Assembly: GCA_910585465.1 (NCBI GenBank)
Contig: CAJUEW010000009.1
Span: 1 to 64,000 of the forward strand
Direction of reading: 5' to 3'
DNA length: 64,000 bases
Origin: an uncultured Lachnospiraceae bacterium
Lineage (GTDB): Bacteria > Bacillota > Clostridia > Lachnospirales > Lachnospiraceae
The position numbers were made by a program, and so were the translations under genes. Below the pieces are notes generated by a model. The model was not told the origin of the DNA, made no database searches, and saw nothing but the letters and a program-made list of their open reading frames with translations. The first letter of the stretch is position 1. Each line of letters opens with the position of its first letter. Below, one piece after another: positions 44,046-53,757 of this stretch.

Positions 44046-45917
44046 ATGAATAACACCAAAACTACTGATGAAGATCACAAACTTAATAAGCATATTATAT
44101 ATGAGAAACATTATGAATCCTGCAAAATAAAATTAAGTGAATTGACACTGAAATCCGACAAGGTATCGTTTTTGCGCGGCATCACCTTTGCCATTGCAGG
44201 ACTGCTTCTTTTCTTCGGATATCAGCAGAAAAAACCTGCCCTCCTCATAGCTGCCCTTGGATTCGGATTTGCCTTTCTCATGCTAATCCGCTATCACGGC
44301 AAACTGGAAGAAGAACAGGCATGCCTGAAAGATTCCCAGTCTGTCCTCAAAGACTACTTAGCGCGCTTTAATGATGGTTGGAAAAGCTTCCCTATGGACG
44401 GAACGCGTTATTTAAGTGATAACATTTTAGAAACCAGAGACTTGGATCTGTTTGGAAAAAGCTCCCTCTATCAATACATCTGTACGGCAAGCACAATTTG
44501 GGGACAGGATCAGCTTGCCCTCTGGCTGAGCCTGCCGGACAAAGGTTTTGCAAAGGATTCTGCCTTACAGATTTCCCATGAGATCCAAAGCCGTCAGCAG
44601 GCAGCCTCCGAGTTGTCACAAAAGCCTAAATTCTGCATGGAGCTTGAAACTGGCGCAAGGCGCCTAAGAAACATCGAGTATGATAAATCCAGAGAAATAC
44701 TGGACAACTTTTTTCATGCCCTGAAAACAAGAAACAATATTCCTATGGTTTGCCGGATACTCCTTAAATTGTTCCCCATCCTTACACTAAGCCTTTTATT
44801 TTTTGCCTTGTTGGGAATCCACAGGCATCTGACAATGCCCCTTTTTTTCCTCCTGGCATTTGCCCAATTGATGTCTGCCTTCCTTGGATTTTACTGGAAC
44901 AATAAGATATTATCCCCTATCTATCAGATGAACAAAACAATCACCCCCTACCGGAAATTATTTCAGCTTTTGGAACAGGAATCCTTTGATAGTTCCTATC
45001 TTAGGACTTTGCAGAAGACATTGTTGAAAAATGGCACTGCTTCTGCTGCCTTAAAAGAGTTGGAGTCACTTGCAGACTCTGTATGCTCACGCCACAACAT
45101 CTATGCCTTCCTGCTCTATAACAGCCTGTTTTTGCATGATTATTATTGCGTGGAATGCTATGAAAAATGGAAAGATAACTATAGAGACATCCTGGAGGCC
45201 TGGCTTAAGGCAGTGGGGAATGTAGAAGCTTTAATAAGCCTAAGCGTAATCTCCCATACCCGAAAGATCCACTGCTTACCTGAGATCAAGGATTCCAAAC
45301 GTCCCATACTATCGGCTTCTGATATCCGACATCCACTATTAAAAGAGCCATCGGCAGTGGGAAATGATATTAACCTGACCCATCACACATGCATCATAAC
45401 AGGCTCCAACATGTCCGGGAAAACAACCTTTTTGCGCAGCATAGGCATCAATTTAGCCCTTGCATATGCTGGTGGATTCTGCACTGCGTCAGGCCTGCAT
45501 GTCTCTCTTATGGAATTATGCACCTCCATCCGCACAGAGGATAACGTGAATGAGGGCATCTCCACGTTTTATGCTGAACTGCTGCGCATCAAGCAAATGA
45601 TTGAAGTCAGCAGGAAACAAATCCCCATGATTTCCCTAATCGATGAAATCTATAAAGGGACAAATTCAAAAGACAGGATCTTTGCCGCCAAAGAAACCAT
45701 ACGAAATCTTTCAAAGCCTTATGCCTTCACAATGATCACTACCCATGACTTTGAGCTGTGTGATTTGGAAAATGATTTAAACATAGATGCAAAAAATTAT
45801 CATTTTACAGAAAATTATGAAAAAAACAAGATCCTCTTTGATTACAAATTAAAGAACGGACGCTGCACCACCACAAATGCGCGGTATCTGCTGCGCATGG
45901 CTGGAATCCTTAAGTAA
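44046..45917 (+). CDS. Membrane-anchored MutS-like ATPase
   Basis: 623 residues from ATG 44046 after AAGGAGATTCTC. Two pairs of transmembrane helices (about 42-90 and 235-285) precede a MutS core and ATPase domain: LLKEPSAVGNDINL, Walker A GSNMSGKTTF (about residue 460), SIRTEDNVNEGISTFYAELL and Walker B ISLIDEIYKGTNS, then TMITTHDFEL. The mismatch-recognition domain is absent, so this is not a mismatch repair protein in the usual sense. Such membrane MutS relatives are common in Clostridia and their role is unknown. Confidence 0.85.
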   Translation: MNNTKTTDEDHKLNKHIIYEKHYESCKIKLSELTLKSDKVSFLRGITFAIAGLLLFFGYQQKKPALLIAALGFGFAFLMLIRYHGKLEEEQACLKDSQSVLKDYLARFNDGWKSFPMDGTRYLSDNILETRDLDLFGKSSLYQYICTASTIWGQDQLALWLSLPDKGFAKDSALQISHEIQSRQQAASELSQKPKFCMELETGARRLRNIEYDKSREILDNFFHALKTRNNIPMVCRILLKLFPILTLSLLFFALLGIHRHLTMPLFFLLAFAQLMSAFLGFYWNNKILSPIYQMNKTITPYRKLFQLLEQESFDSSYLRTLQKTLLKNGTASAALKELESLADSVCSRHNIYAFLLYNSLFLHDYYCVECYEKWKDNYRDILEAWLKAVGNVEALISLSVISHTRKIHCLPEIKDSKRPILSASDIRHPLLKEPSAVGNDINLTHHTCIITGSNMSGKTTFLRSIGINLALAYAGGFCTASGLHVSLMELCTSIRTEDNVNEGISTFYAELLRIKQMIEVSRKQIPMISLIDEIYKGTNSKDRIFAAKETIRNLSKPYAFTMITTHDFELCDLENDLNIDAKNYHFTENYEKNKILFDYKLKNGRCTTTNARYLLRMAGILK

Positions 45918-45979
45918 AAGCTTTTGAAGGGTCTGTAAAAAATCAGCCAAATTACCTCACTCCCGAATCATGTTCTCAC

Positions 45980-46003
45980 GGAATGCGCAGTTTGGCGCAT
46001 TCC
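45980..46003. terminator. GC-rich hairpin after the MutS-like gene
   Basis: GGAATGCGC pairs with GCGCATTCC around a 6-nt loop. There is no T-run directly after it. It may end the MutS-like transcript or the convergent GNAT transcript. Confidence 0.35.
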
Positions 46004-46057
46004 TGGGCCGTGTTCAATATGTATCAGATAGGAAAGGAATCCAGCACTTTTATGATG

Positions 46058-46516
46058 CTATTTTGAACTTATGTGTTTCTTATAAATTCTGGAGGGCTCG
46101 CCGTCCATATCATTCATCATCTGATAAAATTCACATCCATATTTTTCATATAAGCCAGTATGGTTTGTTGATATAAAGATATCCTGTACATTCTCGGCTT
46201 TAGCAATTTTTTCAATTTCCTGAAATAAATATCCGGCATAGTGATGTCCCCTGTATTTTGGGAAGGTGTATACAAATCCAATCCATGGAGTCAGTTCTGT
46301 CGGTTGTATATCGTCCTTTTCCGCATAGGTACAGAATGAAATGAGTTCGTTTTCATTTGTTAGCATCAGTACTTTTGAATGCTCGCCCACAGCGTTTTTA
46401 AATTTGTTTTCGCTTAACAATTTATATAGAAACTGTCCAGCGCTCCAGTCGCTTTTCTTGATTTCACACAACCAGTGCTCTGGTCTGTCGCAGCTAAAAT
46501 ATTCTATTACTTGCAT
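46058..46516 (-). CDS. GNAT family N-acetyltransferase
   Basis: 152 residues. The acetyl-CoA site is in PKYRGHHYAGYLFQEIEKIA, with the typical preceding beta strand WIGFVYTFP. The following IFISTNHTGLYEKYGCEFYQ is the usual GNAT C-terminal part. The substrate is unknown. It starts after AGAGGAGAAAACTGTAA. Single gene on the minus strand. Confidence 0.88.
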   Translation of the reverse strand: MQVIEYFSCDRPEHWLCEIKKSDWSAGQFLYKLLSENKFKNAVGEHSKVLMLTNENELISFCTYAEKDDIQPTELTPWIGFVYTFPKYRGHHYAGYLFQEIEKIAKAENVQDIFISTNHTGLYEKYGCEFYQMMNDMDGEPSRIYKKHISSK

Positions 46517-46614
46517 TTACAGTTTTCTCCTCTCAAATTTTGATCTGTTCGGTCAGCATTTCGTCATTAGGTTAGGAAGCCAGGATGGACACCAAGAGTA
46601 TAGACTACTCCTTA

Positions 46615-47766
46615 TTATTGTGTCAAGCGTCTTTGAACCCGCCTGCTTACTCGTTTGAACCGGTAACTAAGATGAGCAGCCAGACTCCGCCTTTTTCTTT
46701 TCCCATACATTGGAAAATGCAAGAGAACATCCAGACAGAGCAGCAGCATCAGTACTCCTGCAACAATCTCAGCCCAAAGGATCCGTCGCCAAAGGACCAA
46801 CATCTTCTGCCAGACAAAAAACTCCTGATGTATGGCAAGACTCCTGATCTGTTCTGCCTTATCTTCAAAAAGCCGGTTGAAAAATTCAAAATCCGACCAG
46901 TAAGTAGGCAGATAATCACTGCCTGGATTCGCCGCATTAACTCCTGCTATCAGAATCATAACAGCTGCCGCCAGACAAAATGGCAGCACACACTGTCTGC
47001 CTATCTCCGCTATACGAAATTCCTTTTGAGGCTGCACTCTCTTTTTTGTCTTTCTTCGTATTATCTTTGCCGCTGCAAAACCCATTATTGCCAGCGAAAG
47101 CGCTAGAATGATAAAATACAGCAGGCATGCCAACACATAATACAACTGACCGTCAATCTGCTGACCGTCCGTATTTCCTAAGAACGCTTCTATCATGCTG
47201 ACGGCCTGATTCGTTGACTGCTCCGGTTCCTTTTTTCGGATTACAATTCCATCAAATGCCTGCTCTTCCTCTGACGGTATCACGCAGATGGAAGCATCCC
47301 CCTTCAGCACCCCGACAATCTGCCAGGTCTTTTCATCCATCCTGACTTCCAGCCCCAGCACATTATCCGAGCCAAATAACTGCCGGACCGTATCCTGGTC
47401 AAGCAGACAGACGTTCCTTTCCCCTTCTGTAAAATATCTTCCGGCAGCCAATTCCTTCCCAAAGATGGTGGCCGGCTGTCCTTTTATCTGATAGCAGGAC
47501 ACCTTCTGGTCGTGCCCGGTGTCCTCGGACAGCGCCTTGAAATCACCACACGCTTTCCAGACTGCCCCTTCTGAAAATATCTCACTGTCTTCACTTTTTT
47601 TCCACTGATCATAGGCTGTTTCTGTCACAGCGCCTGCCGGATAAGATAAGGAAATCATATCTGCCTGTTCCTTTAGCTGCAGGAATCCATTTATCGTCCA
47701 GACATTCACCATGATAAATACCAACAGCAATACCGGAATTCTGATCTTCTTCCATCTAATTTTCAT
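46615..47766 (-). CDS. MacB-like membrane protein of the exporter operon
   Basis: 383 residues from ATG 47766 after AGGTGAGAGA. One N-terminal helix (about 8-25) is followed by an extracellular domain resembling the periplasmic core domain of MacB permeases (SCYQIKGQPATIFGKELAAG, then FGSDNVLGLEV, and a WQIVGVLKGD segment), then about three membrane helices. It is shorter than a full FtsX permease and has no ATPase beside it. It is the last gene of the operon that starts with the solute-binding lipoprotein at 53329. The C-terminus is strongly basic. Confidence 0.65.
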   Translation of the reverse strand: MKIRWKKIRIPVLLLVFIMVNVWTINGFLQLKEQADMISLSYPAGAVTETAYDQWKKSEDSEIFSEGAVWKACGDFKALSEDTGHDQKVSCYQIKGQPATIFGKELAAGRYFTEGERNVCLLDQDTVRQLFGSDNVLGLEVRMDEKTWQIVGVLKGDASICVIPSEEEQAFDGIVIRKKEPEQSTNQAVSMIEAFLGNTDGQQIDGQLYYVLACLLYFIILALSLAIMGFAAAKIIRRKTKKRVQPQKEFRIAEIGRQCVLPFCLAAAVMILIAGVNAANPGSDYLPTYWSDFEFFNRLFEDKAEQIRSLAIHQEFFVWQKMLVLWRRILWAEIVAGVLMLLLCLDVLLHFPMYGKRKRRSLAAHLSYRFKRVSRRVQRRLTQ

Positions 47767-47852
47767 TCTCTCACCTATGCCTGTTTCCATACAAAATGCA
47801 TTAATCTCGTTCTCATTTCTTTCATAGATAATTATCAGCCGCATATCGATTC

Positions 47853-49271
47853 TTACTCTTTCAGTCTCACCCGGTCTCCCTCTACCACATACTTCTCAGA
47901 AGACACAATCACCTGATCCGTGTTCGTTAGCGTAGAGGTGATTGCCGCACTTTTCGCATCTTTCTCTAGCACAGTAACCGGGACACGTTTTGCAGTCTGC
48001 AGCGTGCCAAGCATACGATCTTCCTCGGAGATAATCAGACAGTAAGCTTCATTTGCATCTTCCCGCAGTGCGCTAAGCGGAATAATCTGGTCATACTCCT
48101 TTTCCGATGATGTGTCTATGCTCCAGGTAAACTGTTCCCCGCCCCCCACATTCGTATTCTCCGGCAGCGGCGCCCGCCAGAACATCTGCATGGAGGAAGA
48201 TGTATCGCCGCCAGCCGCGTTATCCCCGCTGCCTGCCCCGGCTGTTTCACCGGTCTCCATTCCTATGGATTCAATCTTTACAGTTTTTTTCTTCCCTGCG
48301 GCAAGCTGGACTCCCACTTCGGCGCCAGTTTTTAATTTTTCTTTATCTTCTTCCCTGACCATACCCTTTAGCTGGAATCCTCCGCTGCCAGTCACAAAAA
48401 CTTCCGAACCGGTAGTAACTGCTCCAACCTGCACACCCACCTGCAATACGATACAATCCGAAACTGCGCAGATCTTTCCTTCTGCTGCCTGATAAGACTG
48501 AAGACGTTCCAGTTCTTTCCTCGCCTGAGCAGCCTGTACCTGCGCTGCTTCCGCTCCCAAAAGTGCTGCCTGGGCCGCATTTGCCGCATTTGTATTCTGG
48601 GCTGCGTCCTCCTGTCTTGCCAGTTCATAGGCATTCTGCGCCTGATTTACCGCCTGCTGGGCAGCCTGCACACCAGCATTTGCTTCCTGAAGCGCAGCCT
48701 CCAGTTCCTGCTGCTTCGACATTCTGATATCATCCGCGTCACCATCTTCCCCGTCCGGCACAGCCGAATTGATAAACTGGTTGTAGGCTGCCTCCGCTTC
48801 CGCTGCTTTCTGCTGGGCTGTCTGAAGCTCAAGCTGCGCCTCGGAAAGCGTCTGGCCTGCCCCGGCTGTTGCAGGAACCCTCGCCGGTTCCCTCGCAGAT
48901 ACCTGCTGCTGTGATACCTGCAGCTCCAACTGGTTCAGCTCAGCCTGTTTCTTATCAATTGACTGCTGCAGATACTCCTTACGGAACTGAACCAGACGCT
49001 CCCCGGCTTTTACTGTACTGCCCGGCTCTGCTACCCATTCTACCTGCTGGTCAGGCCATAAAAATATCTGATCCTGCTGTACTGTCACCACAGTACCGCT
49101 CCCATCGTAAGAATAGGACAGCTTTCCGCGTCCCACTTTCTCCACTCCTACCTGAGCCACCAGCATAGAGGCAGCTGCTCTGGAAATCATTCCGCCGGCC
49201 GCCATAATGACCAGAAATCCGGCGATAATCCGTATCATCCATTTTTGATTTATCTTTTTTTTCCTGTCCAC
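47853..49271 (-). CDS. HlyD-family membrane fusion/adaptor protein
   Basis: 472 residues from GTG 49271 after GAAGGATTGAC. One transmembrane helix (about 12-30), a biotinyl-lipoyl-like half (about 50-95), then a long Ala/Gln-rich coiled coil (about 100-265) and beta-barrel regions. This is the adaptor architecture of MacA/HlyD-type exporters. In a Gram-positive organism it would act with the MacB-like protein encoded next, 86 bp downstream. The coiled coil contains an Asp/Glu-rich insertion. Confidence 0.82.
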   Translation of the reverse strand: MDRKKKINQKWMIRIIAGFLVIMAAGGMISRAAASMLVAQVGVEKVGRGKLSYSYDGSGTVVTVQQDQIFLWPDQQVEWVAEPGSTVKAGERLVQFRKEYLQQSIDKKQAELNQLELQVSQQQVSAREPARVPATAGAGQTLSEAQLELQTAQQKAAEAEAAYNQFINSAVPDGEDGDADDIRMSKQQELEAALQEANAGVQAAQQAVNQAQNAYELARQEDAAQNTNAANAAQAALLGAEAAQVQAAQARKELERLQSYQAAEGKICAVSDCIVLQVGVQVGAVTTGSEVFVTGSGGFQLKGMVREEDKEKLKTGAEVGVQLAAGKKKTVKIESIGMETGETAGAGSGDNAAGGDTSSSMQMFWRAPLPENTNVGGGEQFTWSIDTSSEKEYDQIIPLSALREDANEAYCLIISEEDRMLGTLQTAKRVPVTVLEKDAKSAAITSTLTNTDQVIVSSEKYVVEGDRVRLKE

Positions 49272-49358
49272 TTCGTCAATCCTTCCATAATTAGTGTCTT
49301 GTCTTCATCGATAAGGAATCCTAAACAAGCGAACCCATTGGCATCCCTGTAAAAAGGG

Positions 49359-50201
49359 CTAAGCCTTCACTCCGGATGCCACGATTCCCTGTTCCAGGCT
49401 GTCCTGGCCATAGAAGAACAAGAGCAGCGCCGGGAGTAATGTTACAATGGATGCTGCAAATGCTGCCGCAATCTCCGTATTTACCATCTGCGGCAAATAC
49501 AGTGACAGGGGCCATAACGCCTCTGTCTTAAGGTATGTCATTGGCTGCTCAATTGCATTCCAATATTCCAGGAATCCCAGTATCAGAATAGAGAAAATAC
49601 CGGGCATCCCCAGCGGTATTCCCATATATACGAATATCCTCAGGTCTCCGGCTCCGTCAATCCTTGCCGCCTCCAACAGTTCCCTTGGAATACCGGCAAA
49701 TGTCTTCTGCAGGATAAATACCGGCAGTGTGGAGAAGATCCCCGGCAGGATCACCGCGGCACGGGTGTCCATTAAATCCATCGTATTCAGAACCAGATAC
49801 CCCGATACCATTGTTACCTGAAACGGCAGGATCATCAGAAGCATATACAGAAACCACAACACCTTCTTTCCCGGAAAACGGAACTGGGCAAACGCCCATG
49901 CCGCAGGTACCGCCGCAAGGAGCTGACCTGCCAGCACCAGAACGGTCTGTATCATAGAATTCCAGAACGCGGTAAAATACTCCGGTGAATCCAGTAAAAG
50001 GCGTACATAAGCGCGCAGAGTCGGATACATGGGAAAAATTCGCAGCTTTGCATTTTCCCCATAGTCTGCAAGCACCGCGCCGCATGTCTCCAGAAGTTCC
50101 TGTCTTCCCATCAAAGAATTTGCAGTAAGCATAAAGAGCGGAAACACCATAACCGCAAGGACAATCAGAAGGAAAAGCCTTAGCGCCCACTGCGCCAGCA
50201 C
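49359..50201 (-). CDS. CUT1-type ABC permease, MalG-like
   Basis: 280 residues from GTG 50201, one base after the stop of the previous gene, with GGAGGCTATAAA as ribosome site; the longer reading to 50258 overlaps that gene by 56 bp. Six transmembrane helices; the EAA loop that contacts the ATPase reads EAARIDGAGDLRIFVYMGIP (about residue 175). Such permeases import sugars or oligosaccharides. No ATPase gene is present; CUT1 systems in Firmicutes often share a distant MsmX-like ATPase. Confidence 0.88.
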   Translation of the reverse strand: MLAQWALRLFLLIVLAVMVFPLFMLTANSLMGRQELLETCGAVLADYGENAKLRIFPMYPTLRAYVRLLLDSPEYFTAFWNSMIQTVLVLAGQLLAAVPAAWAFAQFRFPGKKVLWFLYMLLMILPFQVTMVSGYLVLNTMDLMDTRAAVILPGIFSTLPVFILQKTFAGIPRELLEAARIDGAGDLRIFVYMGIPLGMPGIFSILILGFLEYWNAIEQPMTYLKTEALWPLSLYLPQMVNTEIAAAFAASIVTLLPALLLFFYGQDSLEQGIVASGVKA

Positions 50202-50202
50202 T

Positions 50203-51138
50203 TTATAGCCTCCGTTCTTCAATTTTATTTGTATGATTTTTCCACCATTCTTCCGCACCCAGTATCCCTCCTGTCAGAATGACTAACATCACCGCAGCAG
50301 CCGTCATCTTCTGGATATCCAGATTCACAAACCAGTTGTTAAAGAGATGCTGCAGCATATAAATACTCTCATGAGGGTAATCTCCCGCCAGCAAATACGC
50401 CTCCCGGAATACCCGGAATGCATTAACAAACGAAAGAAGCCCCGTTACAAATGTCGTTTCTTTTAGCTGCGGCAGGGTAATATACCAGAAACAGGCCCAT
50501 TCTCCCGCCCCCTGCACCCTTGCCGCCTCATATTGCTCCTCTGGGATTGCACCAAGACCCGCAAGCCAGAGTATCATGTCATAGCCAAGATTTTTCCATA
50601 TATAACATGCAACCAGTATCCAGAATGCCGAGTCTGACGCAAGCCAGTCACGCCCTGTGATCCCGAATACTCCTACAAGCTGCCCGAGCCATCCCTTTTC
50701 GTCAAATACCATCTGAAAGAAAACTACCACAGATGCCGCCGGAATCGCCATCGGAAGAAGAAACCCTGTCTTCATCCATCTCTGAAACTTTGTCACATGG
50801 CCCACTAAAACCGCCGTTCCAAGCGACAGAACCAGAAGCAGGGGCAGGCAGACCGCCATGAATCTTGCCGTATTCCCTGCCGCCAGGCGGAATGCTTCAT
50901 TCTCCATCACCATCCGGTAATTCTCCATGCCGACAAATCCACTGCCTACTGCCTGCTGGAAAGATCTTTTGACAACATCCAGAAACGGAATCAGCACAAA
51001 GCCTCCTGTTCCCAGGAGGCTTGGGAGCAGGAACAGATATCCGTTCCTGACCTCCCTGCCCCATCCTGCAGACACCTTCTTATTCCGCAAGGTACGTATC
51101 CACTTTCTGCGCGATATTTTTCGCTGCCGTTTTTGCAT
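50203..51138 (-). CDS. CUT1-type ABC permease, MalF-like
   Basis: About 311 residues. Six membrane helices and the EAA motif EAARVQGAGEWACFWYITLP. I chose ATG 51138 because GGGAGG lies 8 nt before it; this makes the start overlap the end of the solute-binding protein gene by 59 bp. A GTG at 51075, just after that gene's stop, is the alternative with a weaker ribosome site. It pairs with the MalG-like gene to form a heterodimeric importer channel. Confidence 0.85.
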   Translation of the reverse strand: MQKRQRKISRRKWIRTLRNKKVSAGWGREVRNGYLFLLPSLLGTGGFVLIPFLDVVKRSFQQAVGSGFVGMENYRMVMENEAFRLAAGNTARFMAVCLPLLLVLSLGTAVLVGHVTKFQRWMKTGFLLPMAIPAASVVVFFQMVFDEKGWLGQLVGVFGITGRDWLASDSAFWILVACYIWKNLGYDMILWLAGLGAIPEEQYEAARVQGAGEWACFWYITLPQLKETTFVTGLLSFVNAFRVFREAYLLAGDYPHESIYMLQHLFNNWFVNLDIQKMTAAAVMLVILTGGILGAEEWWKNHTNKIEERRL

Positions 51139-53329
51139 CAATATTTCCTCCCAGACATTCATCTGCCACTGTCTGATAAATATTCCAGATGACACAGTCC
51201 TGTGTAGCCGGCTTCTCCAATGTACGGCATATGGTAATCAGGCCATCGACCTCCTCCTCTGTCGGATAGCTTACATCCAGCACAATCTCTTCCTCACCTT
51301 CAAACTTCCAGCTTGACATGGTCACAAGTCCTGTTGCATATTCACTTGCCAGTTCCTCTTTGAGGATCCCCATTCCAGATTCCAATACTGACAGCCCGTC
51401 ACCCACTGGCTTGCCTTGTACTTCCGGCGAAAACAGATACTTCACGAATTCCTCTGCTATTTCCTTTTGTTTTGTGTCTTTATTAATTCCTACAATTCCT
51501 TTCGGTATATAAAGCCCCTCCAATGTATCCGGTGAAAGGCCCATCTGACGCATAAGCGTATATGGAGTCATCATATCCGTCACACTCGCAATCTTACTCG
51601 TGGCGACACTATCCGGATGATTGATAATTGCAGCGCTTCCTCCATTGCTGAACATATCCTGCTGGAAGATCTTTGCTGCTGTTCCCATATCCATCTGTGC
51701 TGACCCGTCCTCGTCGAATACTTCCGCCCGTGCATTTGCCGCAATCTTTACTTCAATCTCCAGCAGGTCTGCCAGCTTCTCCTGGTCAACCTTGCCATCC
51801 TTTTTGATAATCTCATCCTGATACATCTGAAATAAGAAATCACGGATATAATCTCTCTGTGCAATTCCAAAAATGCTTGCCTCCGGATGTTCTTCCAAGT
51901 AGGATTTCAGACTGTCAAGGGATGACAGCGCTCCCTTTGTATTTTCATCCCCATATATAACCGGCACGCTGAATTTCACCGGCATCCCATATATCTTCCC
52001 ATCTTTTTGCGCTGTGCTTTTCAGTATCGACTCCAGATACGACTCCTGCGCCATCAGCCCGTCTGCCAGGTCTGTCAGGTCAGCCAGGATTCCCTTCTCA
52101 ATATATGACTCTGCCGAGAGTCCGTCTAACAGAAGCACATCCGCCCCGTTTCCTCCAAGCAGCTCTGTGTTCAGAGTACGGATATCGTCCATCGTAATCC
52201 CTTCCTCTTTTCCCGAAGTCAGGAACTCTACTTTAACATCCGGATGTGTTTTCTGGAATCCGAGAAGCGCATCCTCTACTGTCGCATTTGCTGAAAGGCC
52301 GAATACTCTCAGCGTGTTCTCAGGGACTGCCATTGCCTCAGCGTCATATGTATAATGCATAAGGCTCCATGTTGACGCCTTTGGCTGGCTGTAAAGGACA
52401 TAAAAATCATCCTCCTGCCCTTTTATGATTCCGGTTATACGGTTCAAAGAAGAACCCATTGACGCCATTGTGCCATCCAGGATTACTTCCCCAACCTCAT
52501 TGCCCAATACCATCCGCATGATGCCTTCCCCGGAAATGATGTGCCAGTTTTCTTCATCACCGCACATCATGATCCCTTCCTGCTGGTCTATCTTCATAGT
52601 TCCCTTCTCTGCGGCTTCCGAATCATAGATTGTAATGACACCATCCTCCGTATTCGCTGCCATATCCCCATTCTCTGCCGCAAAAAGCATCCTCTGTTCA
52701 CTGGAATTCCCTTCTACACTGTTAATCTCCTGCATGACTTCCATAGTAGATGCGTCGATCACTACCACCTTTGACTGGTACAGATCGCTCAGCCAGTAAT
52801 TTCCTGCACCGTCAATCTGAAGATTAGTCACTGCGGGGTATCCGATATCGCCCTGCTGGCTAAGATAAGGAATGGTCTGTTCTGCTCCCGTCTGTCCGTC
52901 CTCACTTCTTGCGATATGCGTAAGCATCTCTTCATCTGTACCTCTTGCAACCTGTACCCCTTCCTTTGTTTCCTGTATCTCCTGCAGATGGAAATTCTGG
53001 CCGTCATAAAGCTGGGTTATCCAGTCCAGCTGGGCCAGTTCCCAATCCCCTTCCTTATACTCATAACGGAATACCTGCCCCCCTTCCGCCTGTGAGAATA
53101 AGACCGGATTTCCGTCTTTTGATTTCACCATATTCAGGATTTTTTCACCATCCTGTATAGGCAGCTCTATATCCGCTTCCACATAACGGCCTTTTACAGA
53201 AGTATTCTCTTTATTCTGCTCCTCCGTTTTTCCCTTGCCACAGCCGGATAATAAACCTACCGCCAGTACGGCAGATAGTAAAAGTGCCGCCAGACGCCTT
53301 ACGTATTTTTCATGCTTTCTCATTTTCAT
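51080..53329 (-). CDS. Large solute-binding lipoprotein with N-terminal extension
   Basis: 749 residues, far longer than the usual 420-460 of MalE-like proteins. A lipobox LSGC follows the signal peptide. The C-terminal 400 residues are a type 1 solute-binding domain (VEDALLGFQKTHPDVKVEFL, then a GADVLLLDG segment and EFVKYLFSPEVQG near the end). The N-terminal region (about 45-345) is rich in short repeats with Asp and Gly turns (for example IDGAGNYWLSDLYQSKVVVI) that look like a beta-propeller. The fusion could bind a larger or surface-attached substrate. First gene of its operon. Confidence 0.85.
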   Translation of the reverse strand: MKMRKHEKYVRRLAALLLSAVLAVGLLSGCGKGKTEEQNKENTSVKGRYVEADIELPIQDGEKILNMVKSKDGNPVLFSQAEGGQVFRYEYKEGDWELAQLDWITQLYDGQNFHLQEIQETKEGVQVARGTDEEMLTHIARSEDGQTGAEQTIPYLSQQGDIGYPAVTNLQIDGAGNYWLSDLYQSKVVVIDASTMEVMQEINSVEGNSSEQRMLFAAENGDMAANTEDGVITIYDSEAAEKGTMKIDQQEGIMMCGDEENWHIISGEGIMRMVLGNEVGEVILDGTMASMGSSLNRITGIIKGQEDDFYVLYSQPKASTWSLMHYTYDAEAMAVPENTLRVFGLSANATVEDALLGFQKTHPDVKVEFLTSGKEEGITMDDIRTLNTELLGGNGADVLLLDGLSAESYIEKGILADLTDLADGLMAQESYLESILKSTAQKDGKIYGMPVKFSVPVIYGDENTKGALSSLDSLKSYLEEHPEASIFGIAQRDYIRDFLFQMYQDEIIKKDGKVDQEKLADLLEIEVKIAANARAEVFDEDGSAQMDMGTAAKIFQQDMFSNGGSAAIINHPDSVATSKIASVTDMMTPYTLMRQMGLSPDTLEGLYIPKGIVGINKDTKQKEIAEEFVKYLFSPEVQGKPVGDGLSVLESGMGILKEELASEYATGLVTMSSWKFEGEEEIVLDVSYPTEEEVDGLITICRTLEKPATQDCVIWNIYQTVADECLGGNIDAKTAAKNIAQKVDTYLAE

Positions 53330-53581
53330 TCACATAAGTCTCCCTTCATACATGTTTCACAGCATATGAAAACCTACACGCCATCCTTGCAGAAAGCAAG
53401 CAGGTCATAAATGCTATCTACCACTATACACATTTTTCCTCAAAAAGACTTCCAAGAACAAAACAACTTTTTCATCCTTTGTTAAGGTTTTTTTGAGGTT
53501 CCCATCTGTACATATAAAAGACAACCTTTACTCATTTTTAAGACTAAAAGCAGCTACTTCCCGGTGTTTTGCATATTAAAA

Positions 53582-53658
53582 ATGGGGCTGTTGCACTAAA
53601 TAAGAACAACTATCTCTTTTTAGAACTAAGAATTAAATATTTTACAAAAAAAAAGAAC
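53582..53658 (+). repeat. 77-bp direct repeat, left copy, with IS-like end
   Basis: Begins ATGGGGCTGTTGCACTA and ends in an A-run and GAAC. Identical to 56803-56878 except for one A in the A-run. GGGGCTGTTGCACTA at its start is inverted at 56910-56924, as in terminal repeats of insertion sequences (IS1182-like from memory). It bounds an AT-rich inserted segment of about 3.2 kb. The preceding 53330-53581 is the promoter region of the solute-binding operon; no gene is seen in it. Confidence 0.75.
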
Positions 53659-53757
53659 CGGGGGGTAGGTGGGTGTCCGTAAAACAGTAATCAAAAATGA
53701 ATGGCAACTGTCAGTCAGGATTGGTTACAAAATACAAAGCTTTACGGAGGTTCCGCT

